Notes: a model not told the origin generated them from the letters alone. DNA of 64,000 nucleotides from Tretioscincus oriximinensis (GCA_022410635.1 JAJVDF010000207.1:781130-845129); one strand, 5' to 3'. Positions 21,410 through 32,905 are shown, counted from the first letter of the stretch. Program-made: numbers and translations.

Positions 21410-21910
21410 TGTTTAGAATGGCTTTAATGTATCTCATCAATGGTCATATTGATTCAAGCTGTTTCATAGTTGAAGGCTTATTTTGGAGCTGCAGCTGAAA
21501 TCAATCAGACTTACTTGCAAGTAAATGTGCCTAATATGAAGGTATTTCTTGGAAGGAAAGGCAGACTCTATGAGTGACTCTTCATCGGATTTCAAGAGGC
21601 ACGCCATCAATAATGAAACCTTGAAAATGAAAAATGATTGAATATTACTTCTAAATGAAGAACTGATGACTCACATGCTGCCAAGGATCTACCACTCATC
21701 CTTCAATGTAAAATTTNCTGCTCATTCTTATTATCTAACTGTTTGCTTTTTAAATTCGGTTGCCTCTTGCACTGCAGGAATATGCCATTGGCCTCTCAAT
21801 TTAGCTTCCATTTTAGGGATCGTTAAATTATCAGTGGCACCAGGGAACAGAGGTTGCTGCCACGGATAATTTATTTCTGTTTTAGAGATCTCAAGCAGTT
21901 GTCATCTCCC
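21410..21910. promoter_or_regulatory. Candidate conserved noncoding element
   Basis: Repeat-free, complex sequence with several homeodomain-like and POU-like words (AATCAATCAG, TAAATTATC, AATTTAGC) and little low-complexity content. The support is weaker than for 3.7-4.3 kb because CpG retention is modest. Confidence 0.25.
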
Positions 21911-21934
21911 AGAAGGATTCTGCTGTCCATGAAT

Positions 21935-22035
21935 CAAACTGGGTGATCATGGGCTAACAGTTCTTTGGAGCTCTCTCAGCCCCACCTACTTCACAATGTA
22001 TCTGCTGTGAACAGATGGCCACTGTGATTAAGCTT
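21935..22035 (+). mobile_element. SINE body fragment
   Basis: CTCTCTCAGCCCCACCTACT TCACAATGTATCTG matches the SINE body. Head and tail are absent. Confidence 0.65.
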
Positions 22036-22260
22036 ATTCTTCAGAGTTCATATAGCACATTTCTAGATTTCTGAATTCACATGTTAAAGCAGATTACACA
22101 GACTTTATATTGGTATTGCATGAGATGGAGTCCTTAATGTGGATTAATGGATCTTTAATATTGATTAGTGACCGCTTAATATGGATTAGTAGACCTGACT
22201 CTTTCCATGTTCAAGAGTTCCAGGAGCTGAATTTTGAAAGAGCACCATAGTTTGTCACCC

Positions 22261-22336
22261 ATCCCCCCCCCCATCATCATCATCATCGTCGTCGTCATCA
22301 TCGTCGTCATCATNATCATCATATATCATCATCATC
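22261..22336. repeat. (CAT)n/(CGT)n microsatellite
   Basis: Interspersed ATC and GTC triplets after a C9 run. The CGT interruptions are unusual given CpG decay. Confidence 0.9.
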
Positions 22337-23500
22337 TCACGGATTAGAAACCTTTGCTTCTTATCCATCAGGGGCTTGGGGCTGCAGTTTTGAAAGTCTC
22401 CTATCATATGTTAATTAACAGGAGAAAGCCAAACAAAAGCCATAACAAGACAAATAACAAAAAGTCATATACTGTTGCTGCACGTTTAGTAGCTTTTTAC
22501 TAACATACACTATGTAATCCTGGCATTCTACATTGGTTGATGATACGTACATTTCCACTGTGGGACATTGAACTCTCTGCACCTTAGGCACTGAAAAAGA
22601 CAACTGGTCGCAACAAGCCTGGCTCGCTGCAGACCTCTTTGAAGACTTGAAACCCGTATGTCCAGTTCACCAGATTTTGTGGTTTAAATCTTTGCATATT
22701 TTACATTGAATGGACTTTTTTACTCTTCCAGAATGATTTCTTATNTATTGTAGACTGGTTTTAATTTGTTTTTCAGGTCCATCTGTCTAAATAAAATTAA
22801 AAAAATAGCCCAGCAATTACTGCTGGGCATTTCAAGCAGAAGACTAAAGCAATTAGCATTCTGTGGCATATTGATAGGATTGCTAGACAAAAATCAGGAT
22901 AGAACTTTACAAATTTAATGGCTGTGGAAAAAAGTGATTTTTACCAGGTGCAGCTTCTAAAGCATGCAGCAGTTGGGGGGAGGGGAATAACCTTTTTTCA
23001 TACTCATTGCAAACTTCCGCCCCAGTTTTTATGTGGTAAAGGATCTAGAAACTTCTGACCTATTTATGATCCTCAGCACCTTAAGTNCCTATATGAAGTA
23101 CTTAGCTGGAAATATATGGCATATTTAGACATATTTTCAAAACAAACACATAAAACATTTTATGGTACACTGTGAAAATTTGATATTTTAGTCCAGTCTA
23201 ATCCTCAGACAGCTAAGCAGCTATCTGTCTTCCAAAATATATATATTTTTGTAGTTGAATTCAGGTACCACAATAAGATTTTATTAATTCTCTAAAATAT
23301 GTTTACACTAACACTCTTACATTGTATAGTAAATGCATCACGTAGCTAAATTGAAAGGGGAAAACAAAACACCACCACTAAAAAAAAAGATTAAACTTAA
23401 CACCATTAACTCCAAATTTGCTTATCATTCCTGGAAGGTTCACGGTTCTTTACCAGTACTTCAAAACAACTATAATTCTTTGTTTGCCTTCCTCATTGCA
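22337..23500. other. Unassigned AT-rich sequence
   Basis: No gene recognised; short frames only. Confidence 0.5.
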
Positions 23501-23695
23501 AAGGCTGACCAGAAGACCCCTTTTTTGGGGGGTGGGGCGAAAACCCGATTTTGTGGTNCCTCTTCGTTTTTGCTGAGGAACAAAAGACTAAAAAAGATAT
23601 TTTTTTTGAAAAAAAATCTTTTTTTGAAAATATTTTTCCTCAGCAAAACCCCCGAGGCACTCCAAAACCGGGTTTCGGAGTCATCTGGTCAGCCT
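23501..23695. mobile_element. Foldback hAT-like element, short form
   Basis: 195-bp foldback: left AAGGCTGACCAGAAGACCCC, right GAGTCATCTGGTCAGCCT, arms with AAAACCCGATTTT and AAAACCGGGTTT, and a TTTTTGCTGAGG / CCTCAGCAAAA pair around an A/T core. Flanks TCATTGCA (23493-23500) and ATATTGCA (23696-23703) agree at 6 of 8 positions, consistent with an aged 8-bp duplication. Confidence 0.8.
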
Positions 23696-23696
23696 A

Positions 23697-24084
23697 TATT
23701 GCATGAAATTCCAATTTCATTGTGCTAGCAAAATTCAAATGTCCATCAACTAAAAATACCCTAAGACAACTTAAAAGCTTTACTTTGGCCATTTGATAAG
23801 GAGAAACGTAATTTTTTTTTCTTTGTCATACTACATGGTGTGAGTATAGTGTTGTCTTGAATTGTGTGACATTTCAAAAAACTAGAGTTCCAATTAAAGC
23901 ATATTTTATCACAGACTTTTTTTTCCCCTCTACTGTTTAGGTTTCGTTGAGAAAGTGGGGGCGGGGGGGAGGAAAGCTGAATTGTTATAAAACAGCATCA
24001 GCTAACCTTTTTCTCAAGATAAAGATTTTAAAATATATATGTTCAAACTCAGGCCGAACAAAATGTTGATCAACCTTCAAGATA
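23697..24084. other. Unassigned sequence
   Basis: Nothing recognised. Confidence 0.5.
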
Positions 24085-24175
24085 AACAGCTAGGAAACTT
24101 GTTTTCTGACTATTGTTTTTTGCTAACTGCCCTGAGACCTTTGGCAATAAGGAGGCATAGAAGTGCAAACAAACA
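24085..24175 (+). mobile_element. L2 LINE 3' tip
   Basis: ACTGCCCTGAGACCTTTGGC then GGCATAGAAGTGCAAACAAA, an L2-type 3' end. Confidence 0.5.
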
Positions 24176-24287
24176 AGCAGGCCAACTAATATAATCTTGG
24201 TGGCTGGTGGGAGGGGAGATTTGGAGGGCTATTTCCTGTGATCAGTAATTTTGTACCATTTGCTGAAGAGACAGATGAGATAAACAT

Positions 24288-24832
24288 AACATAAAAACAT
24301 AAGAGCATTAGAGGCATCCTGCTGAATGGGGCAAGCGCCCATCTAGTCCAGCATTCTGTCTCACACAGTGGCCCACCAATTGCACCTGAGCAATCTGGAG
24401 TAGAAGAAGGTGAAACCTTCACCTGTTATTGATTCCTTGCAAATCAGGAATCTTGCCAATTGCTCCATCTTGGAAGCAGGATCAAGAGATCCATCCTAGT
24501 AGCTGTTTAAACCCTTGATGTCCATGAACTTGTAAAATCCTTTCTTAAAGCTATCCAGGCCAACACCACCTCTTCTGGAAGTAAATTCCATAGACCAATG
24601 TCACTCCGGGTGAAAAAAATGCTTCACTTTGTGAGTCTTAACTCTTCTGCTCATCAGTTTCAANGAATGCCCACTGGTTCCTTGTGTTCTGTGATAGTGA
24701 AATATTTTTCTTTCTTTCTTCACATTATCCATACCATGGATGATTTTAAACCTATTTGAATGGAGGCAAAAATAATGGAATTGTGGAAGGTTCTCCATGA
24801 AGAGGAAAAGACATCCCACTCCATCCCACAAT
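24288..24832 (-). mobile_element. CR1 LINE 3' end
   Basis: On the reverse strand: ORF2 C-terminus (a WDGVGC...RFKIIHGMDNVKKE block near 24700-24830), then 3' UTR with CAGAATGCTGGACTAGATGG and terminal CTTATGTTTTTATG. 5'-truncated, several lesions. Confidence 0.85.
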
Positions 24833-24834
24833 CA

Positions 24835-26179
24835 TATTAAACATTCATAGAGATTAAACGTTCGTAGAGATAGGTAGCAAAGTGCAAAATGCCATCATGT
24901 AGATTCTGCTACAGAGATTTGTGTCATCAAATACTGACCACTATAAAAATATTTCATCTAAGTATGCTAGAAACAGTAGCACCTTCTACTGTATCACACG
25001 ATGTAAACCAATATGCAGGGAATTCCTGCATATCAGGACCACTGAATGTCAGAAGAGAAACATAAGGATGCATCCACTGGACTTTTTTGGGCGGTATCCA
25101 TTTGTAGACAAAGAATGTGCCGTACAGTTTTTGAAACAGCACCTATGTCTTTGCCTCTCTCTGCCTTTAACTTCCATGCTTACCACTGATTGGTCACGAC
25201 CAGCCTGACATTTCTTGGCCCTGATTGGTTGGGTGGCACTAGCAACCATTTCCAGAATGGGGTTGGTAACAAAGGTGTGATGTCCTCATCAATCAGCCAC
25301 AAATGTTAAAGTGGTTTCATCTGGGAAACAGGTACTCTACTGTAAGCCAAAGATTTGAATTTCAGATGTCCTTGGAGTCACTACATTTGCCATGTCTAAT
25401 CTCAGCCCAAGTTTCCAATTGCAATCCTTTCTTTGATCTCCACAAATCATATTGGCTCAAAACAGATCTTTTCACACTGCTTCCATTATGGGATGATGTC
25501 TTTACACTTTATTCGAAGGTAATTCATTTTGTCAGGCACTATTCGGAAAAGGCGTAAGAAAGAAACCCTGTCTTATTGTTTCAATCAATAGCTATGTATT
25601 TCTTGCCCTGTTCTGAATTAATCCCCAATCTTTCTTGCTTCTCCTGAATTATCCCTTACAAAAGAACATATGTTTGAAACTTTCACCCAGAAAACGTATG
25701 TATTAAAGAGGCTTGGACTCTTAAAAAATGTAAATCCCACTGTTCACGAAAAAGCCTCTGCTAGCTCTCTGAACAGTGAGATAAAAAGAATACCCAATTA
25801 TTTAAAGGTACTTAATTTCAGCCCAATTAAATAAAAAGTCATACAGTTTACGATGTCATGAGCAGCTTCTGCAAAAAAAANTAATTAAATAATTAAAAGA
25901 TACATGAAGTGTTTGCATGTTCTGAGTCTCCTTGGACTATCTGAAGATTAAGAGGGAGGATCTCCATTAGAATTGTTCTTGAAGATTAACATATTTTCCA
26001 TGAGCAACAATAACTTGACGAATAGAACGGAACAGAATAAGATGGCATGAAACAGAATACGACACATTATTGTAGTTTCCATTGTTCTTTCTGTTCAAGT
26101 GACAAAAGGGACTTCAAACAGATTTTTAAAAAGCAGATCCTTATGAAGATATATGAGTAAGGGAACATCCCCATGTCAT
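24835..26179. other. Unassigned sequence
   Basis: Overlapping frames on both strands around 24921-25249 lack domains. No repeat family recognised. Confidence 0.45.
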
Positions 26180-27132
26180 CCCCTTGCTATTTCTTTTAAA
26201 ATGCATCCACTACCACTTACTTTTATAGCTTCCACGCTGTCCTGACACATTGCCCAGCAATTTTTTCACATGACGAGCCCATAAGGCATTGCCACCCAGG
26301 ACAGTAGTCTAGACTTACCAGATGACCCCTTTGGGGGGGACCCAGTTTTGGGGTGTATACCCCCCTCCCGGGGGGGGCACTATTTCCCCATTTTTTGCTG
26401 AAGAAAAAAAAAAATTTTTTTAAACAAAATTCACTGCACCACCACTAGGGGGCTCTGGCAAATGGGGCCAAATCCTGAAGGCACCTTCCCCACAGTAAAA
26501 AAAAAATTCTCACAAACTTCAGAAATTTCTCTTACACTTCAATTTTTTTNAAAAAAAAAATCACCACACTANCACTAAGGGGCTCTCACATATGGTGCCA
26601 GCTCCTGAAGGAACCCTCCCCTCAGAAAATAAAAAAATAAAAAAATGCAAATTTCTTGCACACTTCAAAAAAATTTCATGCATTTTAAATATTTTCACAC
26701 ACTTTAAAAAATTCTCAAGTTCTTCGCAGATTTCTTGGGAGGGAATTTCGGAGGGGTATGCACTTTTGTGGGTGATTTGCATATTCAAGAACATGGAACT
26801 TAGCATGAATATTAATTACACCGGTTTGGACCTCAGAAAATCTGGTCAGTCTACTGCAGTCCCAGTATTCTCTGCGAGCCAAGAATCAAAGAACTTTTAC
26901 ATATTGCCCTGAAGTTTCATGAGATTTTCCAAACTCACATTGCTGAATGTCCACACAAAGCTTTCCTTGGGATTTTACAAAATGCCCACTGTTGAAATGC
27001 ACAAACAGTGATGATTGGAAATTCCACAACAACGGACCTTTTTAGCAAGGGAATCTTGAGACCTCTTGGGGTGGATTAAAGGGGATGTTGCTACCAACTC
27101 AATAGAAATTCTGCATGGGGATGTGACCTAAA
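26180..27132 (-). mobile_element. Family B DNA transposon, interrupted
   Basis: Reverse strand starts TAGGTCACATCCCCATGCAG and has TGGCTCGCAGAGAATACTGG at the break, then resumes left of 26310 with GGCAATGCCTTATGGGCTCG, matching GCAATGACTTATGGGAAATG of the 14.3 kb copy. A 544-bp foldback element (26310-26853) is inserted between these parts. Confidence 0.6.
26310..26853. mobile_element. Foldback hAT-like element, long form
   Basis: Starts TAGACTTACCAGATGACCCC and ends AATCTGGTCAGTCTA. The interior has two diverged copies of a roughly 125-bp unit with CACTAGGGGGCTCT (26440s and 26570s), A-runs and CCTGAAGGCACCTTCCCC. Flanks CAGTAGTC (26302-26309) and CTGCAGTC (26854-26861) agree at 6 of 8, an aged 8-bp duplication. 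The open frames are A/T-rich chance frames. Confidence 0.8.
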
Positions 27133-27149
27133 TCTCAGCAAATATTTTT

Positions 27150-27181
27150 TTCAAAGAAATAGCATGGTTAGTCTTGATTTG
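27150..27181 (-). mobile_element. Retroelement 3' tip, as at 5.24 kb
   Basis: TTTCAAAGAAATAGCATGGT TAGTCTTG repeats the terminal segment of the 5.24 and 20.58 kb copies. Confidence 0.5.
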
Positions 27182-28195
27182 GGGTTTTTGGGAGCCATTG
27201 CTGATTTGATTGGTACTGCACAGAAAAAAATGCTATTTTCAACAGCAAAATAAATTCAAGATTTAAATTCATATCGAAAACTCATCTGAAGTTTCCTAAG
27301 AAAGTAAGCAAAGCCATGTTTTCAGTACCGTCTGATATATCCCCCAGCTCTAAATGAACACTTTCAACAAGAACAACAATCTTGGTCGTTCTCTGGTGTT
27401 GTTCTGACATTATCTGATACGTTGCTCTTCTCTGGATTGAAATGATACTCAGATGTCTTTATTTTCAAAACTCAACGCAGCAATTCTATTACCATCCATA
27501 CTGATAATTTAGGTAGGATAAGTGTTTATGTATCTGTTCCGCCCCTCAAGGGAATCGGAGGCTGTAATTAAGTCTGTAACTACACAAGGAACAGAGAATT
27601 CGATTTCTGCATTTCAAGAAAAAAGAGAAAACAAGGTTATTTCCCCCCCCGTCAAGTTCATGTCAGTCGGTTTCCTTTAACTTTTGATACATAACCACAT
27701 ATACTGTAAGACATGCTGTGATCTATATGAAAACTCGTCTTAAAATGGCAACAAATCCATAAGGCTTGCTGTTTCTTATTGGTTAGATGATGCTGCCCTG
27801 ATTGATTGATTTCTTAATCAGTTTTTCAAAGCCCAGCAACATCCAGAACTGTTTAATTTTTTTTTTNNAAAAAAGTCATAATCCCAAAACAGATTAAAAG
27901 GGAAGAAACTTAGTACAAAATAAAAATTCAACTAAAACTCTTGGCCTCAAAACCCTAGGGATCCCAATGCACGAGAAAAACATTTCTTGTTTGCTGATAT
28001 CATTTCCAGTCCCTGCATGGGAAAAGGGCACTCTGGGGCCTGGTAGTGGCATCACAAATAACNTCACTTCCTGTCTNTGCTTCAAGAAAGGGTGACCACC
28101 GTGCCATCACTTCCGGCCTCACCCCAGAAGTGACGCCTTCAAATTTTGCGATTTCCCAACGCCCAAGATTTGCAGGTCTGGGCTTGTAATGTAAG
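27182..28195. other. Unassigned sequence
   Basis: No gene recognised. T-run, NN, A-run at 27858-27873 looks like an assembly compromise. Segment 28040-28135 has inverted CACTTC/GAAGTGA motifs, possibly a decayed foldback element. Confidence 0.45.
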
Positions 28196-28244
28196 CCTCT
28201 TTGAATCCCTTCAGGTGGAAAAAAGCAGGGAATAAACCAACTTT
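28196..28244 (+). mobile_element. SINE 3' tail fragment
   Basis: TTTGAATCCCTTCAGGTGGA then GGGAATAAACCAAC. The head is lost; it abuts the large inverted repeat. Confidence 0.65.
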
Positions 28245-28511
28245 TTGTATAAAAATAGTATTACACAAAATATTACAATGGGAAAGACGATAACAAGAGT
28301 CAGAAAACTACTACAGAAATACCACATGCCTCCCTCTAACAAGAAACAATCTAATAGCTCAAAAAATCGGATTCATAATCATTTATTTATTTTTTGAGCT
28401 ATTAGNTTGTTTCTTGTTAGAGGGAGGCGTGTGAGTTTTCTGTAGTAGTTTTCTGACTCTTGATATCGTCTTTCTCATTATAATATTTTGTGTAATACTA
28501 TTTTTATACAA
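28245..28511. repeat. Inverted repeat, 123-bp arms, 21-bp spacer
   Basis: Arms 28245-28367 and 28389-28511 pair with only a handful of mismatches; outer ends TTGTATAAAAATAGTATTAC and its complement. The sequence could extrude a long hairpin. It is either a foldback transposon or a recent inverted duplication; no target duplication was found. Confidence 0.85.
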
Positions 28512-28514
28512 CAG

Positions 28515-28592
28515 ACAGTAATAATTAATAATTAATAATTAATAATTAATAATTAATAATTAATAAAAAGTTGTTGTTGTTGTTGTTGTTTA
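28515..28592. repeat. (TAATAAT)n then (TTG)n microsatellite
   Basis: Seven-base AT units (about 28519-28566) followed by seven TTG units (28571-28591), next to the tail of the reverse-strand SINE. Confidence 0.9.
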
Positions 28593-28806
28593 TTTGTATT
28601 ATTTGTATACCTGAAGATCTCAGGACAGCCAACCATAGTTTTTTGTTGCTTCCTCCACAACAGGCACCCTGTGAAGTAGGTGGGGCTGAGAGAGAACTGT
28701 GACTGGCTCAAGGTCACGCATCTGGCTTTCATGNAGGAGTGAGGAATCGAACCGGGAGACTACCAGATAAGAGTCCAACACTCTAACCACTACACTAATA
28801 ATCACA
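28593..28806 (-). mobile_element. tRNA-derived SINE, near full length
   Basis: Reverse strand: head GTGTAGTGGTTAGAGTGTTG, B box GGTTCGATTCC, body with CTCAGCCCCACCTACTTCAC, tail ATCTTCAGGTATACAAATAA. The B box is well kept, making it one of the younger SINEs here. Confidence 0.85.
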
Positions 28807-28811
28807 CCTTA

Positions 28812-28980
28812 TAAGCCTGTCCACACTAAGCCTTATTCTGGGCTATATCACAGAATAGGAGCCTGCCACCCACCTGGTAGTGCGAACTATAGGGCCTGTA
28901 ATAGTCTAAACTNGCACGTGGATGGCCAAGTTCTGTTCTGAAATATAGCCCAGAATAAGGTTCAGTGTGGACAGGACCTA
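28812..28980. mobile_element. Palindromic DNA transposon, family F
   Basis: Terminal inverted repeats: CCTGTCCACACTAAGCCTTA and the reverse strand of the right end, CCTGTCCACACTGAACCTTA, continuing with TTCTGGGCTATAT. 169 bp, no coding capacity. A clear target duplication was not identified. Confidence 0.8.
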
Positions 28981-29635
28981 GATCTCTTTATCTACATTTG
29001 ATCTTACTTAGAAGACTATTAATATAGAAACATACAGTAATAACCAAGAAGAGAAGAAAAGCCAAAGTCCAGATGACTGAAAGGATTCTTGCAGAATTTT
29101 TAATAGGGGTTGAAACACCTTTCCATAAGCCAGTTTACCAAGTAGAAGGGAAGCCTTTGGCTTCTTACCAGGACTGGCTTAAGTATGCAGGTGTGGAAAG
29201 ACCCCACACTTTAGAGTATTTTCATACATTGGTTTGGGAAAATTAAGCAATCAATCTAAACAGAGCAATTGCCCCATAAATAACTTGATGCATCCCCAAG
29301 CAGCCTGCCCTGTTTCCTATCTGCTCTACCTAGAATGAACAGTTTAAAGTGTTCCACATCTGACCTAGAACAGAAGGAGCAGTTGTGGAACAATGTACTC
29401 AGGTATCACATGGCAGAAATCCAGTCCAAACAGACACCATCCTATCCCACAATTAGGCATCCATTTGCAATCAGCTCGATTGTTTGAACCCTGTTAAAAC
29501 ATCCGCTCCCTATGCTCCCTTCTTACCACAAATGAAAAAAAATCTGCCCTATTCTCTGCACCAATTATAGGGCCCAATCAAGACAAGAAAGTCTGAAATA
29601 GCCTAATATATCTTCCTGTACTTGCAAGATGAAAG
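28981..29635. other. Unassigned sequence
   Basis: Nothing recognised. Confidence 0.5.
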
Positions 29636-29775
29636 CCGCAGGAACACGAGGTTTCCCTACCACAATCTTAGTATTATCACGATGATTCCGCGCCACGTAA
29701 TAACGGAGATTCTGTTATCCGCTCAGGAACAGGTGAATATCCACCCAGAATGTGTGATTACAGATCCTTTCAGAA
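29636..29775. mobile_element. DNA transposon end, family B/G-like
   Basis: ACACGAGGTTTCCCTACCAC through GATCCTTTCAGAAAC aligns along its length with 45.81-45.95 kb. The open frame over it (29622-29885) is a chance frame. Confidence 0.55.
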
Positions 29776-29876
29776 ACCAGCACAAATTTTCTGCTCTCCT
29801 ATTGAGCAGCCTGATGTCTGCCACACTGTTACGGGAATTCAGATACCACAAGAATACCCCAGCCAACCTGACTCCA

Positions 29877-30005
29877 GAATCATAGGATCATAGTGTTTGA
29901 AGGGACCTCCAGGGTCATTGGATCCAACCCCTACTCAATGCAGGATTCACTAAACCACCTCAGACAGATAGTTGACATGCATGGTATTGTCTTCTCTACT
30001 TCCTC
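29877..30005 (-). mobile_element. CR1 LINE 3' end (ATTCTATGATTCT type)
   Basis: CAGAATCATAGGATCATAGT then GAAGGGACCTCCAGGGTCAT, the reverse complement of a CR1 3' end like that at 9.94 kb. Confidence 0.8.
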
Positions 30006-30960
30006 TTGCCAGCTGCACGCGGATTTTGCAAGTAGGCATGAATGAGTTAAATCCACAATTGCTTTTAGTTTGTGAGTTTTACTCATCGTGTGGCAGGGTC
30101 CGAAGTGAGAAAAAAGCACAGTGCAGCCTGCAAATAGTTAAACTCCCTTCTCTCTCTTTTTAGTTATTAGGAATATTATTCTCGAAAGATATTGTAAGGG
30201 GAACTCTCTTTCTCCCCCACCCCCACTTTTTCAATTTTAAAACCCTAAAACAATACCTACTCTCCAGTTCCCTGTGGAGATATCCAGCTTTTCTTCAGAG
30301 TGCTGGTGAAGGGCAGAGTGTGTCAAACATACCTCTGCAGTTGCCTCCTGATGGGGAAATCTAGCTTAGCGGTCATTCCCCACCCCCACCCCCATTTCCT
30401 TTGTAAACTCTGTTCTTGATTAAATTTGAACAAAAATCAGCCCAAGGCAGCTGCTTGCCATCTCACTTCTATTTTCCCAACTCCATTTAATGCAGTCATT
30501 GTGCAAATGCTTAGTGATGAAACCCCCCATACCAGTGCTAATAGTTAATACAAGTAAACAATATATAGGTTTATCTCAGGATAACACCTGCAATGCAGAC
30601 ATTGAAGCAGATATTATAGAAATGTATTTTTTGGAATGTGTTCTGGCACATAACTGAGGTGAATTTGTGGCTCAAGGAAAAAACTTATATATATAAACGT
30701 CCGAGGCATCTTATATGCATCATTTTTGCAGATGCAAAGTACTCTGGTAGTTAACAGCTACTGACCAATTAGGTTCATGGAAAGTTAGGCCAGCAGCAAC
30801 CAATGAATAGTGAGAACAGAACATAATAATATGAGGTTGGAAGCTTTAAACAGGCAGGTTNAGAAAGCAAGGATTCAGGATACAATAAGAAACTTATTTT
30901 TAGTATTTCTTCAGATGGAGCACTTATGAATATGGAGGTGCCCCAAAACTGTCCCATGTG
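30006..30960. other. Unassigned sequence
   Basis: No gene or family recognised. Confidence 0.5.
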
Positions 30961-31275
30961 ANGAAGGAGAACTGGGGTTTTATAACCTTCTTTTCTCACC
31001 CAAAGAGACTCAAAGCAGCTTATAAGCTTTTTTTAGCCTAAAGGCTTACATTCTATCTTCCCCACTACATTGTGATGGCACCTGTTCGTCTACTTGCAAA
31101 TTGCTTTGCTTTCGAACAGCTAGGTTGGCTGAAGCTGCAGCCAGTAGTGGACGCTCACTCCTCTCCACAGCAGACACATGGGCCTCGAGCACTGACTTCT
31201 CTGTTGAAAGGCTGTTGTTCTTAACCTCTGCACCACTGTGCCTCATCAAAGAGCCAGATGAAAAGGTCCATTTTA
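30961..31275 (-). mobile_element. tRNA-derived SINE, second head type
   Basis: Reverse strand: head GGCACAGTGGTGCAGAGGTT, then TGTTCGAAAGCAAAGCAATT and TGCAAGTAGACGAACAGG, then tail AGCTGCTTTGAGTCTCTTTG and TTATAAAACCCC. The TTCGAAAGC...GCAAGTAGA segment is known from lizard SINEs. The opposing frames here are chance frames. Confidence 0.7.
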
Positions 31276-31784
31276 AGCAATAGCCAAAAACCAAATAAAG
31301 TTGGTACCTGGCATATTCCTATTAGGAGGCTATTTGAAAACCAGGGGAAGAAACAAACAAACAAACAAACAAAAGGCCACCGCAGAGAAGGCCTTCTTGC
31401 TTCCCCAAATCCCTTGCACCTTCATCGATAGCAGAGCTGCAAGAAGGTATTTTTATGGCTGTTTGAAATTGCTAGCTCTTGAATGCATTTTCGTATATGA
31501 TAGTCAAAATGACACCGTGTGTCAAACTGCGATGGCCAGGTAATGGTGACTGCTGGGAATCCTATACTCTCATCAGGGCTCCTGGACCAGTGGACCTCCA
31601 TCTCAGGGTAGAAATGGGGGAGGGGAGGCTTGAAGCTGGTTTGGAATAGGGGAACCACTTCCTAGGGTGACCTATTAAACCTGCTGCTGTTCCCATTATG
31701 TCATCTATATGCAAACATATTGGTTTGAGTCCTGTTCAGAAAAACAAAATCAAACTATCTGCAGCTGTGAACTGTCTTTGTCAT
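31276..31784. other. Unassigned sequence
   Basis: (AAAC)n at about 31353-31372; otherwise nothing recognised. Confidence 0.5.
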
Positions 31785-32020
31785 GTGTTATCTGAAGGCG
31801 CGCCTGCTTCCATATAGACCTGTCTATTCATTAAGATCTCAAGGAGAAGGCCTTCTGGTAGTTCCTCNCCTTGCAGAGATGCAGGCAGTAGGGGCATGTA
31901 GGAGGGCCTTCTCTGTAATGGGCTCCACACTTGAAACAGCCACCCTCACCAGTTTTTGGCACCTGGTAAGAACATGCTTCTTCACCCAGGATTTTGATTA
32001 TTAAATACTGTAGCTCCCTC
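31785..32020 (+). mobile_element. L2 LINE, distal ORF/3' UTR
   Basis: Contains ATATAGACCTGTCTATTCAT, then TCTCAAGGAGAAGGCC, GAGGGCCTTCTCTGTAATGG and CACCTGGTAAGAACATGCTT, in the order found near the 3' end of L2-clade LINEs of reptiles. 5'-truncated. Confidence 0.7.
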
Positions 32021-32089
32021 TGCATCCTGTCCTTCCAGGGGGGAGAGGAGGGAGGTTAACGGGGGTCCGCTTTCCCGTTATTTGGCTCC

Positions 32090-32775
32090 TTAGCTTGCCT
32101 AAGGTAGCTGGATCCAATGCGTGCAGACACGTGTAAAGAGATTCACATGGACAACGTAGCTTGGGTTATGAGCCACTCCAGAATAATGGTGTGCACCGTC
32201 TTTTATTGACCAAAAATCAGAAGGCGTGGATAGATGCGGTGATGTCAAGAAAGGGGTTGGTACAGCACACGTGGGTCAGGGCGGACCCAGGTTGTGACAC
32301 CTGTGTGATGCGTTTCTCTCCTCCCAAGGAGGTGCAGCCTGGTCAGGAAATGCCAAATATGGTATCGTGTTGAGATACAAGATGGATCCTCTTTAGCCAT
32401 TGTTTGCCTTTGCTATTATTCCTAAGTAGAGGAACCCAGTGACTCACCCACAGGAGAAATGGTCTTATTGGTCTTAAGTGGTTTACCTCCAGGCCACTAT
32501 CAGGCTGATGTCTTCAGCCCAGGTGCACAGCCTGGTTAAACAAAGATAGCTCCTTTTCCATGATGGGTGTCGTTAATCCATTCAGTCTGGCAAGGTTTCT
32601 TGAGCAAGATATGCCCTTAGGACAGGAAGGGTGATTTAGCTGTTCCTGTTTACTTCTGGGCTGGGTTGACCAGAGATTTTTTCCAAAATTTCCATGCAGG
32701 CCTCACTTTGGCTAGCAAAGGTCAATCCAGGTATATTTTATATTAAATATATTAATGCCAATTAATATATGTCCC
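32090..32775 (-). mobile_element. LTR-like repeat D, copy 1
   Basis: About 70% alignable to 41.65-42.29 kb. Reverse strand carries CAATAAAAGACGG (plus-strand positions near 32195-32208) downstream of a segment complementary to AGGTTGTGACACCTGTGTGA; both copies share the far end TATTAATGCCAATTAATATA. The single AATAAA and the segment order suggest a retroviral LTR on the minus strand; exact ends and target duplication could not be set. Confidence 0.5.
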
Positions 32776-32799
32776 ACATGACTTACCCCAACAGGAGGT

Positions 32800-32905
32800 T
32801 AAAGGCATTTTTAAACGTTTTGTTAATGTTCATTATCTTTTAAAATTTTCTTTATCCTTTGTTACCTGTCCTAGAGCCAATGGTGAAGGGTGGAAACTGA
32901 GATCC
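32800..32905 (+). mobile_element. L2 LINE 3' tip
   Basis: GTTACCTGTCCTAGAGCCAA TGGTGAAGGGTGG resembles an L2 3' end. Confidence 0.45.

Noticed and set aside
22261..22336. Poly-His/Asp coding stretch
   Set aside because: Simple triplet repeat without surrounding open frame.
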